From Campylobacter sp. (GTDB lineage Bacteria; Campylobacterota; Campylobacteria; Campylobacterales; Campylobacteraceae): DNA of 8,539 bases. The position numbers and the translations under genes were made by a program. Every line of letters begins with the position of its first letter. The first letter of the stretch is position 1. The notes beneath the pieces were generated by a model. It had not been told where the DNA came from, searched no databases, and saw nothing but the letters and a program-made list of their open reading frames with translations. The stretch lies in contig NZ_JAHHTD010000047.1 in the NCBI RefSeq assembly GCF_020024835.1, positions 1 to 8,539 on the forward strand, given 5' to 3'. Below, piece after piece: positions 1-5,880 of this stretch.

Positions 1-36
1 TCTTTTTTATCTTCTTTTTTATCTTCTTTTTTATCC
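1..36 (-). repeat. 12-bp in-frame tandem repeat (about 3 copies, touching the window edge)
   Basis: Bases 1-12, 13-24 and 25-36 are three head-to-tail copies of a 12-base unit, TCTTTTTTATCT on the plus strand. The first two are identical and the third differs only at its last base. On the coding (minus) strand each unit encodes Lys-Lys-Glu-Asp or a rotation of it, inside the low-complexity linker of the amidase gene. The unit length is a multiple of three, so copy-number change would lengthen or shorten the linker without breaking the frame. The array may continue past the left edge. Confidence 0.85.
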
Positions 37-398
37 TGTATATTATTTTCTTTATTTGGCTTTTGAGTTTTTATTTTTTGATCTTGAATAATTTCTAAAG
101 CATTTTTTAATTTTGAAATTTCTATTTCACTAATGCCCTCTTCTTTTAATTCTTCTATATAAGCCCTATCATCAAATCCTAAAAAATTCGAACTTACAAT
201 CAACCTCTTTAAAATTTCTTTTTTTTCTTCTTCATTATCATTGATAACACTTTGAATATATAAAGATTTTAATTGTTGATGTAACGATAATTTCTCTTCA
301 GAAGTAGAAGTTAAAAAAAATTTATCAAAATCTTTAATCTCAATGCTTGCAAATACACTTATGCAACAAAATGCTAAAAATAAAAAAAACCTAAGCAT
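1..398 (-). CDS. amiA: Probable N-acetylmuramoyl-L-alanine amidase, N-terminal part only (cut by window edge)
   Basis: The frame opens at ATG 398-396 and stays open to base 1, giving about 132 residues. Residues 1-17 form a signal peptide (MLRFF, then a hydrophobic core) with a plausible cleavage site after V-F-A, so the product is exported. Residues about 20-115 are charged and helix-rich, with no transmembrane segment and no obvious AMIN-type beta pattern. The visible part ends in a lysine/glutamate-rich linker built from EDKK units. The catalytic Amidase_3 domain would lie beyond the window, so the activity (cutting the amide bond between MurNAc and the stem peptide in the periplasm) is inferred. 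The inference rests on gene order next to the nitronate monooxygenase and tyrS, as I recall for C. jejuni Cj1269c, and on resemblance of the N-terminus. The start overlaps the stop of the upstream gene by 8 bases (391-398). The ribosome site is weak (GGTGAAA just before ATG), which suggests translational coupling. Any exported protein with a charged linker is the alternative. Confidence 0.62.
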   Translation of the reverse strand, partial: MLRFFLFLAFCCISVFASIEIKDFDKFFLTSTSEEKLSLHQQLKSLYIQSVINDNEEEKKEILKRLIVSSNFLGFDDRAYIEELKEEGISEIEISKLKNALEIIQDQKIKTQKPNKENNIQDKKEDKKEDKK

Positions 399-1488
399 TT
401 TCACCATAAACTAATTTTTCAATCAATTCTTTAACACTAATTAATTTATCTAATCTATAGCCATTTTCACCTGTAAAAAATAAACCAGTATCTCTTTTGC
501 CACTCCAAGCATCATAGAGTCTATCGGCAATACAATATCCAACTTTTGCTGCTTCTTTACCTCTTCCACAAGGCGCAACACAATTACTAATGCAATTAAT
601 TTTTGGACCATTTCTTTTATCAACAAGATCCAATAAATTAGTTCTTACTCCTCTTGCAGGATATCCAACTGGCGATTTTAATAATTCTATATCCTCTTTT
701 TTACAATTTAATAAAATTTGCTTAAAATCATCACTTGCATCACACTCAAATGTCCCTATAAAACGAGTTCCTATTTGCACCCCATTTGCTCCTAAAGACA
801 TCACTTTTTCTATATCTTCCTTACTCCAAATGCCACCAGCTGCAATCAAAGGAATATTACCCCAGTTTTTTATTTCATCTGCTACCTGAGGGACAATATT
901 TTCTAATTGATACTCCTCCATTAAACATTGTTCATAAGTAAAACCTTGATGACCACCACTTTTTGGCCCTTCAACCACGACAGCATCAGGCAAACGATTG
1001 TATCTACTTTGCCATCTTTTACAAATAATTTTTAAGGCTTTAGCCGAAGAAACTATAGGGACTAAAGAAACACTAGGATAATCTTGAGTAAATTCAGGTA
1101 AATTAGTAGGAAGTCCCGCACCTGATACAATAACATCAAAACCAACTTCGCAAGCATTACGAGCTATTTGAGCGTAATTGTTGCTTGCATACAAAATATT
1201 ACAACCAAGTGGCGCATCACCACATATTTTTCTAGCATTATTAATTAAAGCCTTTAATCCTTCTTTTGAATAAAAATTATCACTCCCATAAGGCTTTGCA
1301 TTAAATTCTTTACTTATGTGTATTCCATTTTCATAATATCCTGTTCCTACTGAAGATATAATTCCCAAACCACCATTTAATGAAACTGCCGAAGCTAACC
1401 TATCCCAACTAATCCCTAGTCCCATTCCACCTTGAAAAATAGGATATTTTATTTCATGTTTGCCGATCCTTAGAGCTTTAAAACTCAT
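391..1488 (-). CDS. Nitronate monooxygenase / FabK-like FMN-dependent oxidoreductase
   Basis: This 365-residue protein has a TIM-barrel FMN-binding fold of the NMO/FabK (2-nitropropane dioxygenase) family. The substrate-side N-terminal loop QGGMGLGIS is at 19-27. GAGLP is at 123-127. The family signature VVEGPKSGGHQGF is at 171-183, with H180 in the position of the catalytic histidine. The phosphate-binding strands PLIAAGGIW (213-221) and GANGVQIGTRF (233-243) follow. The C-terminal part carries four cysteines (C299, C303, C307, C319), followed by the GLFF(T)G and SVKELI segments that I recall from Gram-positive and epsilonproteobacterial members. Known members oxidise nitronates or act as enoyl-ACP reductases; the substrate here cannot be read from sequence. 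FabK-type reduction is less likely because campylobacters are thought to use FabI, which is not visible here. The protein is cytoplasmic, with no signal peptide. ATG 1488-1486 overlaps the tyrS stop as ATGA, with AAAGGTGG upstream. The gene ends 8 bases inside the amidase start. Confidence 0.88.
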   Translation of the reverse strand: MSFKALRIGKHEIKYPIFQGGMGLGISWDRLASAVSLNGGLGIISSVGTGYYENGIHISKEFNAKPYGSDNFYSKEGLKALINNARKICGDAPLGCNILYASNNYAQIARNACEVGFDVIVSGAGLPTNLPEFTQDYPSVSLVPIVSSAKALKIICKRWQSRYNRLPDAVVVEGPKSGGHQGFTYEQCLMEEYQLENIVPQVADEIKNWGNIPLIAAGGIWSKEDIEKVMSLGANGVQIGTRFIGTFECDASDDFKQILLNCKKEDIELLKSPVGYPARGVRTNLLDLVDKRNGPKINCISNCVAPCGRGKEAAKVGYCIADRLYDAWSGKRDTGLFFTGENGYRLDKLISVKELIEKLVYGENA

Positions 1489-2690
1489 TTTTCCACCTTT
1501 ATTTTAGCGAATTTTCTTTTTCCAACTTGCAATATATATTCGCCTTCGCCAATATAATACTGCTCATCTTGTATTTTTTTACCATTAATACTCACTGCAT
1601 TAGCAAGAATTAATCTTCTAGCCGCAGAAGTTGAATTTTCTATCTTGCATTCAACTATGGCTCTTGCAAGCCAAATTTCACCTTGCAATACAAAACATTT
1701 TATATCACTTGGCAATTCTTTATTGCTATGAATTTTATCAAATTCTTCCTTAGCATTTAAAGCACTTTTTTCATCATGAAAACGTGTTGTAATTTCTAAA
1801 GCCAAATTTTCTTTTGCTCTTTTAGGATGTAATATTCCTTTTTCAATATCAACTTTCATTTTATTTATTTGACTTAATTTTTCATGACTTAAAAGCTCAT
1901 AATAACGAAACATTAAATCATCATTAATACTTAAAATTTTAGCATACATATCTTTAGCTTCTTCTGTAACACCTATGTAATTTCCTAAACTTTTACTCAT
2001 TTTATTAACGCCATCTAAACCCTCAAGTAGTGGCATCATCATCACAACTTGTTCTTTAGAAGTATTATAAACTCTTTGAAGTTGTCTTCCCATTAAAAGA
2101 TTAAATTTTTGATCTGTTCCTCCTACTTCAATGTCGCTGTTTAATGCAACACTATCATATCCTTGCAATAAGGGATATAAAAATTCACATATAGAAATAG
2201 GACTTTGTTCCTTAAAACGCTTAGAAAAATCATCTCTTTCAAGCATCCTAGCTACACTAAGTGTCGAAGTCAATTCAATAATACCTGCTGCACCAAGCTC
2301 ATTAAGCCATTTTGAATTAAAATAAATTTGAGTTTTTTTTGGATCTAAAATCTTAAATACTTGTTCCTCGTAAGTTTTAGCATTTTTTAAAACTTCATTT
2401 TTATCAAGTTTTTTTCTAGTAGCACTTTTTCCAGTAGGATCACCTATTTGAGCTGTAAAATCACCTATTAGAAATTGAACAATTGCACCATGTTTTTGCA
2501 AAAATGCCATTTTACTCAAAATCACGGTATGTCCTAAGTGCAAATCAGAAGCTGTTGGATCAAACCCCACTTTTACAAAAAAATTTTCACCATTTTCATA
2601 ATAATTTTTTATTAATTGTGAAAGCTTTTCCTCGTCAATAATTTCAGCTACCCCTCTTTTAACTTCTTCTAAAATTTCATCAAAATTCAT
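1485..2690 (-). CDS. tyrS: Tyrosine--tRNA ligase
   Basis: This cytoplasmic class I aminoacyl-tRNA synthetase attaches tyrosine to tRNA-Tyr using ATP. Its 401 residues match the usual length of the bacterial TyrZ-like subgroup. The HIGH-type signature is HLGH at 51-54, after GFDPTASDL. IGDFTAQIGDPTGKSATR (75-92) is typical of the TyrZ-like subgroup. The tyrosine/tRNA pocket segments YPLLQGYDS (172-180) and VGGTDQKFN (189-197) are intact. The second ATP-binding signature is KMSKS at 230-234. An S4 RNA-binding domain fills about 335-400, including TSAARRLI and EYILQVGKRKFAKI. The start is ATG 2690-2688, 12 bases after the spoT stop, with AAAAAAGG as ribosome site about 6 bases upstream. The stop overlaps the next gene by 4 bases. 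A TATAAT box near the spoT 3' end may give it its own promoter. Confidence 0.97.
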   Translation of the reverse strand: MNFDEILEEVKRGVAEIIDEEKLSQLIKNYYENGENFFVKVGFDPTASDLHLGHTVILSKMAFLQKHGAIVQFLIGDFTAQIGDPTGKSATRKKLDKNEVLKNAKTYEEQVFKILDPKKTQIYFNSKWLNELGAAGIIELTSTLSVARMLERDDFSKRFKEQSPISICEFLYPLLQGYDSVALNSDIEVGGTDQKFNLLMGRQLQRVYNTSKEQVVMMMPLLEGLDGVNKMSKSLGNYIGVTEEAKDMYAKILSINDDLMFRYYELLSHEKLSQINKMKVDIEKGILHPKRAKENLALEITTRFHDEKSALNAKEEFDKIHSNKELPSDIKCFVLQGEIWLARAIVECKIENSTSAARRLILANAVSINGKKIQDEQYYIGEGEYILQVGKRKFAKIKVEK

Positions 2691-2702
2691 AAAAAACCTT
2701 TT

Positions 2703-4889
2703 TTAATGATTATTATATGCATCAGTTAAAGATATAAAATCTAAAATTTTATATCTAGATTTTAATCTCTCTTTCACATTTTCTACATCAATATTATTTG
2801 GAAATTCTACATAAATTTCAAAATAATTAGCTAAAACTGATTCAATATCAGCTGAATTGATACTAAGAAGATTAATCTGCATTTTAGCTAATGTAGTTAA
2901 AAATTCAGCCAAAGAACCTTTTTTATTTTCTACAGAAACAATAATTTTGTAACTTTTTATAGAGCTATCATTCCAAGCAACAAAAACCATTTCTTTATTT
3001 TCATCTATCATTTTCATTGCCTGCTCGCATAATTTATGATGGATTATAACTCCAGTAGAATGTCTAAAAGCGATAATCTCATCTCCTCTTTTAGGCCTAC
3101 AACAATAATCAAAACCTATAGTAGTAATTTTATAATTTGAACCAATCATAATACTTTCAAATTTTTGTTCTTTTTGCTCAAACTTATGAATTTTACTTGG
3201 CTCCATATATTTTCTAAGACAAACTACTACTTCTTTAAAATAATTAAAATCTAAAACTATTTGTCTTAACTTTTTACTAAATTTTTCATTTTCTAACCAT
3301 TCCTCGATTAATTTTGCATCTTTGCTAAATACTGTCGAGAGAATATTAATAGCTATTTTATTATTAAGTTCTTTCCTTTTTTGTTTGCAAAAATCTCTTA
3401 TGCTAGCTCTTGCTTTTCCAGTTTTAACACTATCTATCCACGAACATCTAAAAAATTCATCTTCAGATGTTTCAATACTCACTATATCACCATTTTTAAG
3501 AATAGTTAAAAGCGGCACCTTTACACGATTTACAAAAGCGGCTTTAGCGTGAAGTCCTATTTTTGTATGCACTTCATAAGCAAAATCTAACGCAGTAGCT
3601 CCTCTTGGGAGTGTAAAAATTTCACCTTTTGGAGAATATACTGCAATATCTTCTATATATAAACTATCCTTAGCATACTCATAAAGCTCAATAGCATCAT
3701 AATTTTGAACATACTCACTATCTTTTCCATGCATTGAAATATCAGCAAGCCAATCTAAATTTGGAGTAGCTATGTTGCCTTCTTTATATTTCCAATGTGC
3801 TGCAACTCCAAATTCAGCAGTTTTATGCATATCAAATGTTCGAATTTGTGCTTCAATAATATTTTTTGCGTCAAAAAGTGTTGTATGTAAGGTTTGATAT
3901 CCATTTTGTTTAGGCAAAGCTATATAGTCTTTAAATCTTGAAATCAAAGGATTAAAATGTGTATGCAAAATTCCTAAAGCTAAGTAACAATCATGCACTT
4001 TTTCAACTAAAATCCTCACACCTAAAAGATCTAAAACCTCATCAAGCCCTACACCTTTTCTTTGCATTTTTAAATAAATAGAGTAATTATGTTTAATTCT
4101 TTTATGTATGATAAAACTACCTTGTCTAAACCCATTTTTTAAAAATAACATTTCAATTTTAGTAATAAATTCATTAAAATCAAGTTGAATTTGTTGATCT
4201 TTTGAATTGATATAATTATCAATCTGAGTAAATTCCTCAGGCAATAAAAATTTAAAACTCAAATCTTCAAGTAAATTTTTTATACTAGAAATCCCTAATC
4301 TATGTGCAATAGGAGCATATACGACTAAAGTTTCCTCGCTTATTCTTTTTTGCTTATCTTCTCTTAAATAACTTAATGTGAGCATATTATGCAGCCTATC
4401 ACAAAGCTTAATCACTAAAACGCTGACATCTTCAACACCCACTAAAAGCATATTTCTAAAAGTTAAAGCAGATTTTGCGAGTTTCTCATTAGATCCTGAT
4501 CGTATCAAATGATCTTCTCTTATACTCACAATTTTTGTTAATCCTTGCACTAATTTAGCAACTTCTTCTCCAAAATTAGTCGCTAATTCAAATTCGCTAC
4601 AATCTGTATCTTCTAATATATCATGCAACAATGCTGCTATAATCATAGATTCAACTGGACTTAAAAATGCAACAAGAGAAGCCACTAATATAGGATGAAC
4701 AGCATAAGGTTCTCCACTTTTTCTAAATTGTTTGCTATGTTTTTGAATACAAATTTCCACAGCTTTTTTTAGAATTTTAGATTCTGGAAATACCATAAAA
4801 AGTATTTCCTTAGCCTTTTGTAAGTCTTTACAATTTTTAATATCTTCAACAAGTTTATCTAATAATAACTCATCATTTATTAATTTCAA
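2703..4889 (-). CDS. spoT: Bifunctional (p)ppGpp synthetase/hydrolase (RelA/SpoT family)
   Basis: This long RSH protein makes and degrades the stringent-response alarmone ppGpp. Positions are numbered from the longer frame of 729 residues that opens at 4892. The HD hydrolase domain has H66, LLHDILEDT (88-96) and KLCDRLHNM (162-170), all intact. The synthetase domain has RFKDYIALPKQNGYQTLHT (319-337) and EAQIRTFDMHKTAEFGVAAH (347-366). The RFKD motif is the RxKD form of bifunctional enzymes, not the ExDD form of RelA-only enzymes. A TGS domain lies at about 416-476, a CC/zinc-finger-like domain around C597-C598, H618 and C622, and a C-terminal ACT domain at about 646-722. Campylobacters carry a single RSH enzyme, so both activities fit. 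There is no in-frame ATG near the front. The start is a TTG inside rpoZ: AGAGGG (4900-4895) is 5 bases before TTG 4889-4887 and only 2 before TTG 4892-4890, so 4889 is preferred. The overlap with rpoZ is 17 bases (20 with the upstream TTG). Confidence 0.96.
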   Translation of the reverse strand: MKLINDELLLDKLVEDIKNCKDLQKAKEILFMVFPESKILKKAVEICIQKHSKQFRKSGEPYAVHPILVASLVAFLSPVESMIIAALLHDILEDTDCSEFELATNFGEEVAKLVQGLTKIVSIREDHLIRSGSNEKLAKSALTFRNMLLVGVEDVSVLVIKLCDRLHNMLTLSYLREDKQKRISEETLVVYAPIAHRLGISSIKNLLEDLSFKFLLPEEFTQIDNYINSKDQQIQLDFNEFITKIEMLFLKNGFRQGSFIIHKRIKHNYSIYLKMQRKGVGLDEVLDLLGVRILVEKVHDCYLALGILHTHFNPLISRFKDYIALPKQNGYQTLHTTLFDAKNIIEAQIRTFDMHKTAEFGVAAHWKYKEGNIATPNLDWLADISMHGKDSEYVQNYDAIELYEYAKDSLYIEDIAVYSPKGEIFTLPRGATALDFAYEVHTKIGLHAKAAFVNRVKVPLLTILKNGDIVSIETSEDEFFRCSWIDSVKTGKARASIRDFCKQKRKELNNKIAINILSTVFSKDAKLIEEWLENEKFSKKLRQIVLDFNYFKEVVVCLRKYMEPSKIHKFEQKEQKFESIMIGSNYKITTIGFDYCCRPKRGDEIIAFRHSTGVIIHHKLCEQAMKMIDENKEMVFVAWNDSSIKSYKIIVSVENKKGSLAEFLTTLAKMQINLLSINSADIESVLANYFEIYVEFPNNIDVENVKERLKSRYKILDFISLTDAYNNH
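2712..2717 (-). promoter_or_regulatory. Candidate internal -10 box for tyrS
   Basis: A perfect TATAAT on the minus strand lies inside the last codons of spoT, ending 21 bases before the tyrS ATG. The upstream DNA has spaced T-runs (TTTT, TTTT, TTT between about 2725 and 2750), as in Campylobacter vegetative promoters. A TG dinucleotide sits two bases before the box rather than the ideal one. Initiation near 2705 would give a leader of about 15 bases including AAAAAAGG. Chance occurrence is possible at this base composition. Confidence 0.33.
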
Positions 4890-5091
4890 CAAAACCCTCT
4901 AAAACAATCTTATTTTCAGCAATTTCATATAAGGCAATATCGGTATATTTATACTTATTTTTATCTAAATTTACCAATGGTTCAGCTCCATTTGCAAGCT
5001 CTTCAGCTCTCTTTGCTACAACTAAAGCCAACTTGTATCTATCATCTTTCATTTTTTTAAGTGCTTGTGCGGCTACTTGTTCTATTCTCAT
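4873..5091 (-). CDS. rpoZ: DNA-directed RNA polymerase subunit omega
   Basis: This 72-residue protein is the omega subunit, which folds onto the beta-prime C-terminus, helps RNA polymerase assemble and in some proteobacteria forms part of a ppGpp site. The family core is visible as MRIEQVAAQALKKM (1-14), then DDRYKLALVVAKRAEEL (16-32) and the NGAEPLV turn (34-40), followed by a short segment with IALYEIAENKI. The length is normal for epsilonproteobacteria and shorter than the 91-residue E. coli protein. ATG 5091-5089 follows AAAGGA by about 5 bases and lies 13 bases after the pyrH stop. The 3' end contains the ribosome site and start codon of spoT, so the two are probably translationally coupled. 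The rpoZ-spoT pairing is also seen in E. coli. Confidence 0.95.
   Translation of the reverse strand: MRIEQVAAQALKKMKDDRYKLALVVAKRAEELANGAEPLVNLDKNKYKYTDIALYEIAENKIVLEGFVEINK
4895..4900 (-). promoter_or_regulatory. Ribosome binding site that decides the spoT start (inside rpoZ)
   Basis: The minus strand reads AGAGGG followed by TT and two consecutive TTG codons in the spoT frame. The spacing of 5 bases favours the second TTG (4889-4887); the first is only 2 bases away. The nearby ATG codons at 4876 and 4873 are out of frame with spoT, so a non-ATG start is required unless initiation is much further downstream and removes N-terminal residues. Confidence 0.65.
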
Positions 5092-5104
5092 TATAATCCT
5101 TTAA

Positions 5105-5824
5105 TTAATTTTTAACAATGGAGCATAAGCTCATATCACCTTGAATAATTCTAAGCAAATTTCCTTCTTTAAACATATTACACACTATAATAGGCAAAGC
5201 ATTATCTTTTGCTAAAGCAATGGCAGTATCATCCATAACCTTTATATTATCATGCAAAGCCCTTTCATAGCTTAATTCATTAAGCATAATAGCATCTTCA
5301 AATTTATTTGGATCTTTATCATAAATTCCATCGACCTTAGTTGCTTTAATAATAACATCTGCATCAATCTCAACAGCTCTTAATGTTGCAGCAGTATCAG
5401 TGGTAAAGTAAGGATTGCCTGTTCCACAAGCAAAAATTACTATTCGACCTTTTTCTAAATGCCTATGAGCTCTTCTCATAATATAAGTTTCACAAAAAGC
5501 TTCCATTTGTATAGCACTTTGCACTCTTACATCTAATCCTGCACTTTCTAATGCCTCTTGCATAGCTATAGAATTTATGACAGTAGCAAGCATACCCATA
5601 TGATCACCGCTAGTTCTTTTAATAAGCCCGTCTCTAGCAGCAGAAACACCTCTTATTATATTTCCACCGCCAATAACTATACCTACCTCAATACCCTCAT
5701 TTCTCAAACTCTTAATTTCAGAAGCTATATATTTTAAAATAGAATTTTCAATACCAAATCCATTCTCTCCAGCTAAGGCTTCCCCAGAAAATTTAACTAA
5801 AATTCTTTTCCCTTTGCGACTCAT
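5105..5824 (-). CDS. pyrH: Uridylate kinase (UMP kinase)
   Basis: This cytoplasmic enzyme phosphorylates UMP to UDP with ATP in pyrimidine nucleotide synthesis. The 239 residues match the bacterial UMPK (amino-acid-kinase fold) length. Visible motifs are the N-terminal RILVKFSGEALAG with K11, the glycine loop IGGGNIIRG (51-59), the UMP-site segment TSGDHMGMLAT (71-81) with D74, FACGTGNPYFTTDTAA (131-146) and the ATP-side loop KATKVDGIYDKDP (160-172). Bacterial UMP kinases are hexameric and typically inhibited by UTP and activated by GTP; this is family knowledge. The start ATG 5824-5822 has the best ribosome site in the window (AAGGAGAG, about 4-6 bases upstream). It follows a 56-base gap, so it probably heads a transcription unit running through rpoZ, spoT and tyrS. 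Confidence 0.97.
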   Translation of the reverse strand: MSRKGKRILVKFSGEALAGENGFGIENSILKYIASEIKSLRNEGIEVGIVIGGGNIIRGVSAARDGLIKRTSGDHMGMLATVINSIAMQEALESAGLDVRVQSAIQMEAFCETYIMRRAHRHLEKGRIVIFACGTGNPYFTTDTAATLRAVEIDADVIIKATKVDGIYDKDPNKFEDAIMLNELSYERALHDNIKVMDDTAIALAKDNALPIIVCNMFKEGNLLRIIQGDMSLCSIVKN

Positions 5825-5880
5825 TAGACTCTCCTTATAATGTGCAAACTATACCAAAAATCGTATTAAAAAAAACTAAT
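5825..5880. other. Only intergenic gap larger than 13 bases in the window
   Basis: These 56 bases separate the stop of the M23-like gene from the pyrH start. They hold the candidate pyrH promoter and the pyrH ribosome site. There is no GC-rich hairpin followed by a T-run, so no intrinsic terminator is supported and read-through from ftsE-ftsX and the M23-like gene into pyrH is possible. Confidence 0.7.
5848..5856 (-). promoter_or_regulatory. Candidate extended -10 sigma-70 promoter for pyrH
   Basis: In the 56-base gap before pyrH the minus strand reads TGGTATAGT, a TG-N extended -10 with five of six matches to TATAAT. T-runs precede it (GTTTTTTTT and ATTTTT), resembling the T-rich phasing that replaces a -35 box in Campylobacter vegetative promoters. 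Initiation about 7 bases downstream would leave a leader of some 17 bases that still contains the AAGGAGAG ribosome site. In an A+T-rich genome such matches also arise by chance. Confidence 0.45.

Noticed and set aside
590..889. Plus-strand open frame of about 99 codons inside the flavoprotein gene, and similar plus-strand frames at 2131-2325, 3322-3552 and 6946-7209
   Set aside because: They lie wholly or mostly opposite well-supported genes, have no ribosome site or recognisable domains, and their composition follows from the reverse complement of A+T-rich coding DNA.
391..1488. Calling the flavoprotein FabK (enoyl-ACP reductase)
   Set aside because: It is within the same superfamily, but no fatty-acid synthesis neighbours are present and the genus is thought to use FabI; nitronate monooxygenase-like is the safer name.
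2332..2340. T8 run within tyrS as a slippage site
   Set aside because: It encodes Lys-Lys in an essential gene with an intact frame; homopolymers of this length are common at this base composition.
5085..5095. TATAAT overlapping the rpoZ start codon
   Set aside because: It spans the start codon and could not drive a full rpoZ message; spoT already fits a shared transcript.
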